Shown here in pieces: positions 22,500 through 32,626 of a DNA stretch of 64,000 bases (positions are counted from its first letter, which is position 1; every line of letters starts with the position of its first letter). The notes under the pieces were generated by a model, which saw only the letters and a list, made by a program, of their open reading frames with translations, did not search any database and was not told the DNA's origin. The position numbers were made by a program, and so were the translations under genes. This stretch comes from Hawksworthiomyces lignivorus (Eukaryota; Ascomycota; Sordariomycetes; Ophiostomatales; Ophiostomataceae), in the NCBI GenBank assembly GCA_002917075.1, contig NTMA01000033.1:186001-250000 (forward strand). The letters run 5' to 3'.

Positions 22500-23858
22500 T
22501 CACCAAAATCCTTCAGGATACCCTACCATGTCCCCCCCATCTCTGCTCGTTAGCGAGTTAGTGAGCAAATTATTTTTTTTGTAGTCATAATCTGACTTCT
22601 TATCGCCAGGCCAGTTGCAGTGCTTGTCCGCCTTTCCAGTATCCCATAACACGTCGTCAGCGGATGGCTCTGGCAGAGGCCCAACAGGTTCGAAGTCAAC
22701 GTCGCTGTACCACCTCTGGATCATCCAGCGGTGGAAAGCATTCGTATTGCGCATTTCCTCTGGCAACCAGTCGTGCATATTCGCTGCCCCACTGTCGAAT
22801 ACGTGCCAGAAGAGTTGTATTGGGTTGCGCGGGCGCGTCTCCTCTTTTGGCTGTTTTGGATATTTGGATGTCGATTCGCCGAGAACGTACGCGAGACCAA
22901 GATCAACAAATTGACGAAAAATCAAGGTCTTTTCTTTTAGGCTGCCACTGGTGCCAAAATAGCAGTCTCCCTCTACGTCTGCCTCTTGTAGAAAAACATT
23001 ACGAGGAGCCAGATCGCCGTGGACAATGCCGTGGAAATACAGGCGAGCGCACGCCTCCATGACCGAACCGACAGTGTTCAACCGTGTCGATTTAGGTATC
23101 GCATGCACATCGCCAAACATTAGCGGGTAAGTCATGGCCTGGCCTTGGGCTCGTTCGGTAAGAATCAGACGTACACGACGTGCCGTTGGGATTGGTGTGA
23201 ATTTGTCGTCCTTACTGAGATACGAAACCATCATCTCCTTTTGCTCTATCCCTAAAGGAAGCTCGAGGGTGTATGAACCAAAGTAGGCTGGCAGAAGCTG
23301 TCCATCAACGCCTTGCCGCTGCAAGTGCTCATAAGCCGCTGTCTCGCGGCTGTACTCCATATCCACTAGTTCAACAATGTCGAAGTCCCCATTGTAGCAA
23401 TAGTAGAGAGGGTCAAACATCTTAGCCACCAGTTCTTGTCCGGCGTGGCCTTCCATAAGGTCCAACGTGCTATGTTGGCTTTGAATTTGACTTCGGCTTC
23501 CATTCACATTCTCGCCTCCACCAACAACGCGGCACGAGATAACCTGAGCACCTTGTGCAGTTTGTACACGCAACTGTTCCATTACCTCGATCTCAAACCT
23601 CGGGGATTTGTCGTGCGGCTCTGGGCCAATCGGCGGATTCAATATACAGTATACGCTCTGTGGCAGATGTTCCTTGCGCATCTTCTGCAATGCATATGGA
23701 CCGCGCCGATGCTGAATCTTGTAGCCGTGGCCAAAGGGAGGAGGAGGGCTGTGCGCTTGAATGATCCACCGAGAGCCTTCGACATAGGGTGGGGTTGGAC
23801 GGCCACGATCGTAAAAGGGAATGCTGAATTTGATCTTTTTCTGCCGTCGCCGAGCCAT
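22500..23858 (-). CDS. Protein-kinase-like (PKL-fold) protein, fungal
   Basis: Single-exon gene, 452 aa, of the kinase-like superfamily that includes aminoglycoside/choline kinases and fungal protein-kinase-like proteins. Visible landmarks are ELVAKMFDP with a candidate ATP-binding Lys at 146, an ETAAYEHL helix supplying the pairing Glu, a catalytic loop HGDLAPRN at 280-287 (Asp 282, Asn 287) and a metal-binding FVDLGLA at 317-323 (Asp 319). All key residues are present, so an active phosphotransferase is plausible. The substrate is unknown. The first 40 residues are basic and Pro-rich. The last 90 are divergent and Trp-rich. No membrane or secretion signals are seen. The HGD triad in place of HRD and the short C-lobe favour a small-molecule-kinase-like or atypical kinase over a canonical Ser/Thr kinase. 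Confidence 0.7.
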   Translation of the reverse strand: MARRRQKKIKFSIPFYDRGRPTPPYVEGSRWIIQAHSPPPPFGHGYKIQHRRGPYALQKMRKEHLPQSVYCILNPPIGPEPHDKSPRFEIEVMEQLRVQTAQGAQVISCRVVGGGENVNGSRSQIQSQHSTLDLMEGHAGQELVAKMFDPLYYCYNGDFDIVELVDMEYSRETAAYEHLQRQGVDGQLLPAYFGSYTLELPLGIEQKEMMVSYLSKDDKFTPIPTARRVRLILTERAQGQAMTYPLMFGDVHAIPKSTRLNTVGSVMEACARLYFHGIVHGDLAPRNVFLQEADVEGDCYFGTSGSLKEKTLIFRQFVDLGLAYVLGESTSKYPKQPKEETRPRNPIQLFWHVFDSGAANMHDWLPEEMRNTNAFHRWMIQRWYSDVDFEPVGPLPEPSADDVLWDTGKADKHCNWPGDKKSDYDYKKNNLLTNSLTSRDGGDMVGYPEGFW

Positions 23859-24740
23859 GCTTTGTGTAGTGAGTTTTATTTAATTGACCTGTCGACTTTA
23901 AACTCCTGGAAATTCGTAAAGAGAATGGTATTGTAAGATGAGATGAAATAAATAAATGAAAGCTGTGATAGCGAAGTAAATATAATAAAGAGAAAGAGCA
24001 ATGAAGCTACTGCCTACCTGTGTAACTGATATTCATTTTGTATACGCCACTGATTGGCATCTGATATTTGCTTTAATTCACTCGGAAATGCTTCCAGACA
24101 GGTGAAAGTCGCACAAACAATGGCACAAAGATCATCAAAACAAAGACAAAACAAATAAAAAAAGGCCAAGTCTTCTTCAAAACCGGTCTCACTATCTTCC
24201 ACGCTTCTCTCTTAATTAGAAACAAGAAATGTGCGTCTTTTAACACTTTCAATTACTTGCGGGCCAGTAGTCTTCGCGCAACTCGGCGTGTCTTAAGAGA
24301 AGCTTTGGATGTTGTTGAATACACCCTCAGCTTTGTTATATTAATGTTTTTATCTATTAGACTATCTGATTTATTCAGCTTGGGGCAACCCATGTATCGA
24401 AGTACAGAATGATAGAATGAAGCCAGACGGAAAATTCAAGATTCAAGGCTGAAAAATTGTGTCAAAAAAAAAAAAGAGTCAAGTCCAATAACCAGTGGCG
24501 ATAACCTCTGTGGAAGTAAACTGCTTGCTTTATACAGCGCATGACTTATGGATTAAACCAGATCTGTTGCGCGTAGGGTATTTTGAGTTAGATTTATTTC
24601 GCGTTCAATTAAGGTCCATCATGTCATTGGATACTAGAGCCATGCCTTCCTTCTTCAAAAACAAAGTTCCAAACCCTACGAGTCTTGTTCTATTCCCGCA
24701 GATATTAAATCAAGAGATTTTTTAAAAAAAAAAAAAAATA
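23859..24740. other. Intergenic: promoter of the kinase-like gene, 3' flank of the TRI12-type MFS gene
   Basis: AT-rich, with A runs near 24465 and 24725. No gene seen. Confidence 0.6.
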
Positions 24741-27179
24741 TTAGTGATACTTGTTCTTCTCATGGTGTACATCATTCTCAAGGAAGATCTCCGTCTTGTT
24801 GTTCATCTTGTCAGTGACGTCGATGAACAAGATGCAGCAAATCAGGCCGAGACCCGCAAATGACAGAGAAGAAAGGGCAGTAATTTTCAGGCCATGTGCA
24901 TACGACCACTTGAACGCGGTGCTTGCAGCCTCAATGATTGTCGAGTTCTGCTTGGTCAGCAAAGAGGGACTACGTCACGTGGAAATAAATTTAGGGCCAG
25001 CGACTTACAACGCCAGGAATAGCCTCAATCGCCGCAGATCCCAAAGACAAGGCTGTCAGGAGCTGCTGGCCATATTGAGGATCTAATCCTGCAGCAATAG
25101 CAGCTTGCGGGACCGTTACTGCAGCGCGAGACTTTTGTGTGTTGGTGAGAATGCTCATATAAATGGCTGTTGACAGAGATCCACCAGCGTAACGCGCAAC
25201 ACCTGAAAGGCCGCCAGAGATGCCCAGTTCCTCTTGAGGCACACCGAGCTGCACGAAGACGTTTGCCTCATACTGGGCCCACCCAAAAAAGCTTTGCATC
25301 AGGAAAGTAAACGCTATCATGAGACCTTTGTTGTACGGTGTGACAAGCGCCATCAAGCCGCCAAAAAGCGTCATGCCACACCACGAGCCGATCATCGTCA
25401 ACTTCCAGTGGGAAAAGAGGTTGCCGAAACAGATCAGACACATAGCGCCAAAGACAAGACCCAAGTTGCTGGGTAATGTCAATAGCAGTTGCTCTGATCG
25501 AGAGGTGGTAGCATCAACTTTTCTTGTTGTTAGTAGACTGCTTCCTACTATTATTCACCGCATTATACGTAACGAATGATACTTACTATAAAACACACTA
25601 GTCATAGTAGGGTATATAACATTGATGCTATAATAAAACATTGTGACCTAAAGCGAAGATAGTCAATAATTTCCGATCAACGGTTCAAAGCATGTCGCAA
25701 AGGAGCAAAGAGCTGCTTACAATAAAAGCTAGAATGAACGGGGCTGTGAATGCCCGACCTTTTCCATAACGGAAGCAATGAGGCGGACACAGAGGATATT
25801 TGACACTAATACAATCAGCTCTATATCTTCCAATCAGCACGTATGATGCAGCAAAATGTCACCAACCTTGAAACAGTTTCCCAAATGCCGAAAAGAATAA
25901 GAACTCCAAATCCAGAGCACATCGGAGCTATAACGCGGACATCAGTTGATTTCATTGACTAGAAGAATGGAACCTTATTAACTATAAATTCTTTCAGAGT
26001 AAAAGAAAGAAGGGTATCGTGATGTTCGAGGAGAAATTCTTACCTGAGTGTTGATAATACCAACAAGGGTAAGACAGATGCCGGGTACCACCAAAAGAGC
26101 TCCGACATAATCGAGTCCACGGATAGCATCTTTCCATGGAACGCCACGGGGATGCTTTGGAGGGAAATAAAGAAGTGCGATGCCGGCAAGAGAGAGAAAT
26201 TGAGCAATAAAGCCAGCCCAATAGATATATTTCCAAGTTGATGGGCCGTCATCAATAACATACTAAGAAGTATTAGCACACAAGTTGTCATAGACCGAAA
26301 CAAAGAATGATGTTTTACCTTGCCAATAACAGGGCCGATAACTACGATCACAAACACAAAACCATCAGCAAGGCAGATACCAATGTGGCGATATTTATTT
26401 GGCATCAGTTCTGGAATGGAGCACATGGCCATTTGACAGAAGCCGCCGCCGAATCCGGTAATAGCCAAGCCAGCAATAAATTGTTCCGAACCGTGAGCGG
26501 TTGCTGTTACGATAAATCCGATGCAACAAACAGCGTTTCCGAACAAAAGAAACAGGCGACGACCAAAAAGATCCGAGTTCCTGATGTAGAAAGTTCAAGT
26601 CAGCTACGGGAACATGTAGTAGAATGACATGTCATGAGAAATTAAAAGAAATGAGGAAACAGACGTTCCGGCCAGGAGAAAGCCAATTGCATTAGCCGTG
26701 GTGTACGCAGGAACTTGAATTTTGTTAGCATATAGCTAAGAACAAAAAGCGGGTTGACATGAAGTGCGACCTACTATACCATCCTTCAAGAGCCGGATCT
26801 CCACCGAACCAGACAACAAGCTGCCCCATCATGGCTGACGTTGTTGGAACAGGCCAAAAAGACAACCCAAAGGTTGACGATAGAATCTACGAAATGAAGC
26901 ATTAGTAGGAGCTCAGCTAGTCGAGCAACAACAGATATTGCAGTTGCAAGATAGGGATGAGGATAGCAAATGGTGTCAACGGGCGCACATCTTCGCCTTA
27001 GAAATACTTACAAAAATAACCACCCATGTTTTCCAAGTAATCACGACCTCACTGCCATCGAGTGTTGTGAGAATATTATTGTTACTCCGCGCAGAGTCTT
27101 CAACATTTTCTAGGTCATGCTTCTCGCTGGCATTGTGATCTGACCCTCCTGAGGCCGACTGCGTTTCTGGCTCCGTCAT
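24741..27179 (-). CDS. MFS efflux transporter, TRI12/siderophore-type (DHA2-like, 14 TM)
   Basis: Plasma- or vacuolar-membrane proton antiporter. Relatives export trichothecenes, other toxins or siderophores. Ten exons join in frame to 587 aa: 27012-27179, 26775-26886, 26665-26713, 26319-26580, 26044-26262, 25867-25958, 25721-25805, 25587-25647, 25009-25517, 24741-24947. The length fits the family. Signature stretches appear in the expected order: TTSAMMGQLVVWFGGDP, NSDLFGRRLFLLFGN, SIPELMPNKYRHIGICLADG, PPKHPRGVPWKDAIRGLDYVG and LTLPSNLGLVFG. Most introns show canonical donors and CTAAC-like branch sites. Intron 3 uses the weaker GTCTGT. The N-terminal 50 residues are acidic and cytosolic. 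Two further minus-strand genes, an EthD protein and a DHA1 pump, lie upstream. The substrate cannot be inferred from sequence. Confidence 0.88.
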
Positions 27180-29101
27180 GACTAGAGCCAATGTAGAACG
27201 ACAACTTCGAATGTCAAACTCTCGCAAATTTAGATAACTACCAAAGGCCTCGGGTCGTATAGGTTATAAAAAATTAAATAGGGAAGAAAGAGAAAGAGAA
27301 AAGGCGAATAGGGCAAATTTGCCTTGAAGGATGTCACTCTGATTACAAGCTAAAATGAAGACATTCGAGCAAGAGAGAAATCGAGAAAAGTCTCAGACAA
27401 GTTATAATCACTCTGCGCAATGTTAAGACACCCCTTTATTTATGTAATAATCCTTGCTATTCCCTGACGTCCTTAAGTACAGTTGCTATAACCAACTCCA
27501 AACGGACCTCAGCAATGAGAGTCTCCTCTCCGCGATATAATTGAACACCCGAGAATCTTGGCATTAGCCCTAGAGTAGCATCCTAGTGGCCCTTTCAACC
27601 AGATCTAGGCCACAAGACAACAGAGAACAACAACAAAATACGCCAAAAGCCCCCCCTTGCTGGCGACAGCATCCGAAAGCAAGCTCTAGCTTGTGTCTTT
27701 TCTCGCTCTTCATTAGCCATCCGAGCGGGGCTGGTTGGGGTTGAAGTGAGAGCAACTTTGGAGCAAGAGAATTTGTTGAAATGTACGCGAATGATTCAGC
27801 TCAATAACACTCCCTTCTACGGGCGGTGACAATAATCGGCTTTGCTTTTCCAGAGCTTTGGAGGTCGTCCCCACTTGAGACACCACTTTACCGCTTTCTG
27901 CTTTCACGCTTTCTGCGTCCTACCCCAGATTCTGCGGGGAATTGCTACAAAAAGAAAAGTCGGGTACTCTTACTCCGAATTGCATGCTAGTCTTTCTTGT
28001 TTTATTTTGCTGTTTGTATTTCAGTTTTTTTTTTTTTTTTGGCTGAGGATAAGGTTCACATGTATAGTAAATGATGGAGCTCCTAGAGAGCCCAAATAAG
28101 CGTATTCTTACGAGCTATTATTCTGTAAGGAGGATCTGTAAACCTGAGAAGCACGTAAATGCCAATATGCGATGGTTATTTTAAATTCTGGTTATTTGTG
28201 TGTATCACAGACTATTATTGTACATTTTTTTATGTTCAAAAGATGGCTTTCTGTATGGTAACCTAGATGATCTTTTTTAATCGAAAGACAAGAAGCGGCC
28301 ATTTGCTGCAACCGTAGAATTAACTGCACTGCCAACTACCAATTTTTTTTCTCAATAGTTGCCAAAGAGACATGACCACAGTATAGAAGCTTTGGTCAGC
28401 TCGTCTTATATCCCTGTTAGTGCCCACACTCGAACGACGTAGAAAATCACAAGCGTCTATAGACATGCCGAGCTGTGGAGAGAACCCCACACTCTCCTAA
28501 CTTAAATATAACGTACGCGAGTATGCACGACTAAGCTCAAGGGAGAAGACACGACGCCGCTACGCGGAACCTGCCCTCAGGTGAAATGCCTCCCACCGCT
28601 CGTTGTGAAGCTGAAAACACCAATAATCCTTTATGTTTCTAAATTCGGGAAATTAAATGGGGCTAGCATGTTTAAAATCCGTGGCTTCAATTTCTCCTCA
28701 TCTGTCACCGGGATGAGCCTTGGCTCCACTTTCAGGGACCTGCTATAATACCTTTCTCTAATGCTTTAGAATGTAGTGTTTGGTGTAGTGATGCCGTCAC
28801 TTCTATCAACCTCCGGAATGGCTTTTCCAAAAGCAATCATATCGTTTCTGTTACAGACTCAGTAAAGCAAGATCCACAAAAAAGCATGTGTCGGACATCA
28901 GAAGATAAGGTGTTAAGGAAGTCCAAAACAAATTATTTCAATCAAAAAAAAAAAAAAAAAAAAAAACGAAGAGAAAACACAACCCCCAGATATTTCATAT
29001 TTATCCGGGTATCTACACGATATGTCCACAGATCGCAATGCCAACAGTGACAGCAATTTTTTTTTTTTTTTAAAAAAAAAAGGGGGGCGACGGAATAGAA
29101 C
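27180..29101. other. Intergenic: promoter of the TRI12-type MFS gene, 3' flank of the EthD gene
   Basis: No gene supportable. It contains T16 at 28025-28040, A23 at 28944-28966 and a T15A10 palindromic block at 29057-29081. Part of 28913-29101 may be transcribed as an alternative last exon of the EthD gene (see findings). Confidence 0.5.
28944..29081. repeat. Homopolymer-rich block: A23 and T15A10
   Basis: Twenty-three A at 28944-28966, then fifteen T followed by ten A at 29057-29081, which could form a self-complementary hairpin. It lies in the 3' part of the EthD transcript region. Sequencing error in these runs is possible. Confidence 0.85.
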
Positions 29102-29741
29102 TCACCCTGCATACACTGTGATTGAAGAGGTGTCCATAAAAAGTTCACCATCTTTCCTTATAGTGCTCATTTGGCCACTAGTGAAGAATGCTTCGTAATC
29201 TTCCCAGGAGCGGAGCCACACGGTGGAACAGCCGTCAAAATCAAGCACATTTTGACCGATTTTCTTGAGTTTCGCCTTATCTTCAGGCGATGTATGATGC
29301 TATTGCGAAGAAGTTGTGAGCCAAGAGAGTGCCTATTACCCTCACCTTATAAATAGGTTCATTTCTCTGGTGTGTTTGTTACCTGTACATAACGAAGAAC
29401 ATTGTACTTTACAAATGGTTCGGAAGAGACCGTCAGATCGGCGTGAACAGACGCCCAATGTTTATCGAAGTGCTCCCAAGACACGTTTGGCAATTTTTTA
29501 AAGAAGCACGAGGCTTTGACACATGCTGGATAATGAATTGTACGTCAGTAAATCAAATAATGAGACAATAGACTTCGTGGTCTTGACTATAGAATATAGG
29601 AGATGGTTCAGGACGGAGTCGGGAATTTGAGAATGCACTATTTGTCTTACGTTGAAGGGTAACACCGGCGTCATAACTCAAGTATTCATGCGCAAACTTG
29701 TGGTCGGTGCGCTTATGACCAGTCGAACTGTCTCCTGACAT
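29102..29741 (-). CDS. EthD-domain protein (dimeric alpha/beta barrel)
   Basis: Small cytosolic protein of the fungal EthD family, ferredoxin-like dimeric alpha/beta barrels found in degradation and polyketide-tailoring contexts. Three exons (29651-29741, 29383-29525, 29102-29299) join in frame to 143 aa. Donors are GTAAGA and GTAACA, with CAG/TAG acceptors. The core is VKASCFFKKLPNVSWEHFDK, then HWASVHADL with the conserved His/Trp, the NVLRYVQ strand, NVLDFDGCSTVWLRSWEDYE and the C-terminal VYAG. The frame above 29741 has no earlier ATG. The chosen stop is the TGA at 29102-29104, read through a GTGAGT. If that GTGAGT is a donor, a further exon to about 28913 follows. The gene lies between two MFS transporters on the same strand, suggesting a role in handling the same or related small molecules. 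This is an inference. Confidence 0.8.
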
Positions 29742-30467
29742 TGTGGGCAATGCTGAAAAGGTTAATTTTTGCTGTATTTCTTTGTGATGAGAATAATACT
29801 CCAAGCAGACCGAGCACTCTTGATATAGAAGAGTCAGGTTGGTTCTCCACTCATTAAATACACTAATCTTCAATTTATTTCTGGCACGGACACTAGGGGT
29901 CGTGTAATAGCTACATGCCCAAGTCGGAAAATGGTTGCCAGACTGCAAATGGCTGCGATGCGGAGAGAAAAATGTAGTTGGAGAAGGACTTGGAGACAAT
30001 GTTGTTTGGCCAAAGCTTCGCAGAGTCTGTCTTCTCCTCTTTTTCTTCTTCTCATATAACATACTTGACTCCTCACCACTCCGACTTGAATTCCTATTTT
30101 ATTTAATAAAATTAACGATAGTCATTAGCACTTGCAGTCTCAGTGAATGAGAATAGCTCTGTTCACTAGTTTATATACCATTCTTCTTTTCTCTTTCTTC
30201 GCCTCTTGGAGAAAATTTATGAGATGTCTCCTAGATGTTCTAAAGCTGATTCCGAACCATTGAAGATACACAGATATGAATATGTTAAAGTATAGTTGGC
30301 CTGTTTTTAGGATGATATCGTAGTATAATATGGCATCTGGCACGGTCCTTCATAAACTCTTTCAATTATAGAGCATAATGTACGGAGACGACCAAGATAG
30401 ATAAGCGCACTATGATAAAATTTGTGTCTCAGTACAAATACAGGTATAGCTATGGAGCAGCAAGAAA
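29742..30467. other. Intergenic: EthD promoter, 3' flank of the DHA1 MFS gene
   Basis: AT-rich, with no coding signal. It serves as upstream region of the EthD gene. Confidence 0.6.
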
Positions 30468-32626
30468 CTATAGAGCACTCTGTTCTATAAAGGTCTCTCT
30501 ATGAAGCCTTGCAAGCCATGAACGCGCCATCATGCGGCGGATTTTCTTCCCCCAAATGAGAAATACAATCACCATTAGATTATTAGCAGCAAGAACGCCA
30601 GTAAAGATTCCTGCAATTACCACCGCATAACCATTGTTTTGTACCCACGTCAACACGGCGTTTCCAAACCCAAAACTAACAGCCTGCTTACCAATATTGA
30701 TAGCAATTAGCATCTCTGATGTATTGGCGAAGTGAGAGTCGACAGCATAGGCAATAGTGAACGAGAAGTAGAAGTAGCCGCTCCATGACATAAGAGCCGA
30801 GCCAACAAAATAGGTTGGCCATGCCAATTGGTACTCGGCTGCCAGCCCATAAAGAAGGAGGCCAGCAGGTCCCACAAGCATCGGTACCAATAAGACACCC
30901 AAACGCATCTCCGCTTCGCGTAACCCCTTGTTGCGCCGCGTCAAGTAAGCGGCCAGTCTGTCTGAAGATGATGTGAATGGAAGCGCAATTAGAAAGCCAA
31001 TGGTCGGTGCCAGAGTCTGTAATCCTGAGCTAGTTATGTCCCAGTTGTAAGGCTTTCCAATTATGATCATAGGAAATGTAAAACCTATAGCAAAGGCTCC
31101 TAGACCAATATTGGCACCATATGTTGTAATCACCCAGAGTGCTTGTGGCACAAGAAAATACGTAAAAGAACGTAACATAGTGCCAAAAAATGCCACGGTG
31201 CTGTCTATACGGCCTACCAATGATAAGGTCTGCACGAAACTCTTCCTGGGGGGTAACAGAGAGCTATTATAAGATGTTTGCAAGCCCAACTCATGAGACT
31301 CAGAAGTGGCCGCCGCTGATGGCTTTTCACCAACTTGACCAGTCGTCGATGATGGGGTATCCTGGAGAGCCTCGGCCTCAAGGGCAGCATTACGATCATA
31401 TGATGTCTCTTCCACGAAGAAAAACGCTAAAATGAATACTGTCAATGCAAGGGCTAAACAGACGTAATAAAAGAGCCGCCAAGAATATCCGCCGGCAAGC
31501 ATGTATCCAGCGGCAAGTGGAGCAATAGAAGCTAGACAAAGGCATACTAGTACAGTTAGACAGTTAAGCAATATATAGCCTCATAACAATACACAGCGTC
31601 GCAAAAGAAAAAAAAATACCTGTATAATAACCAATGCGCTTTCCTCGTTCATGGATGAAAAAGATATCATTAACAAGTTGCACAGGCAGGGCTTCGCAGA
31701 CTCCGGCTCCAAAAGAATGAATACAGCGTGCGGCCATGAGCCCTCTAAATGTAGTGGCCTGCGATGCACCGATAAGGCCTGCAACGAACTGGGCTATTAG
31801 TTGGAATTCCAATCCACTGGTACAACATCATCTAAGTAAAGGGTCTTGTCTTACAATAACCAATGTTCCTAGCATGACGGGTCGACGACCTATCTTCAGG
31901 TACAGAGGAACGAGTATTAGGGAGCCTGTAGCGGAGACATTATTCTATTGTTAGCAAAAAGGTGGAAAGAAATGAACTAGACGCCTAGTTGGTCGAAAAT
32001 ATCTCAGATGCTCCTCTTGAATAACGTACTAAAACCAAAGCAAAGGTTGGGATAATTGACCAGGTTTGAAGCTTCATTAGGCGATACTGAGAAGATCTCA
32101 GAAAACAGTGAGATATAAACAGAGATGCCCGTAACGGTAGCGTTGCCCAGAAAGGAGTAGGCGGAAACAATTATAAGTATGAACGTCTTCTTGTTATTGG
32201 ACCACTGCAGAAGCAATTAGATAAGGCAATAAGAAAGACGGTTGAAGACTCCGAAAGACTATAACACACTTGGAGAGGATCATTTGGATCTTGCGCAGGG
32301 ACTGGGAACAAAGCTTGTCCATACGCCGTATCATCCCCGTCTAGCACAGTCAATTAAAGATCAGTAGCGGCGATATAATCATATGTCCGGAATCTGAAAT
32401 AATTTCTTACCTGTGGCTTGAAGATTAACCGTTCCTGGAATGTCTTCTTCATGGGCATGACTAGACACCGTGTAGATTTGTTAATTCTGAGCTTGAATAC
32501 ATTCAAAACAAAAATACCTGGTTCAATTTTATAGGATGGTGAAAGAGCAAATAGAACGAACCTATGCATAAGGTGTTCCTGTCGATGACTATGGTCATGC
32601 GACGGCGCGTTTTTTGTTGTTGCCAT
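30468..32626 (-). CDS. MFS drug:H+ antiporter (DHA1-like, 12 TM)
   Basis: Membrane efflux transporter of 557 aa. Seven exons join in frame: 32562-32626, 32411-32460, 32270-32340, 32036-32204, 31855-31925, 31620-31788, 30468-31546. The cytosolic N-terminus has the family lead-in ALFPVPAQDPNDPLQW. It is followed by the first helix NKKTFILIIVSAYSFLGNAT, the loop 2-3 motif LYLKIGRRPVML, and GVCEALPVQLVNDIFFIHERGKRIGYYT, diagnostic of this fungal DHA1 subgroup. A long charged central loop lies around residues 250-300, then a second six-helix half with PPRKSF, GKPYNWDITSSG and SSSDRLAAYL. Acceptors follow ACTAAT/CTAAC-type branch sites. It is the third and most upstream gene of the minus-strand MFS-EthD-MFS trio. 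The substrate is unknown. Confidence 0.88.

Noticed and set aside
26774..26779. Alternative donor GTATAG for exon 2 of the TRI12-type MFS
   Set aside because: It leaves two bases and breaks the frame with exon 3. The donor GTAGGT at 26774 reading downward leaves one base and restores GDPALEGWYIPAYTTANA.
29057..29081. T15A10 block as a transposon terminal repeat or Pol III terminator
   Set aside because: No matching copy, target duplication or RNA gene is nearby. It is better explained as homopolymer expansion.
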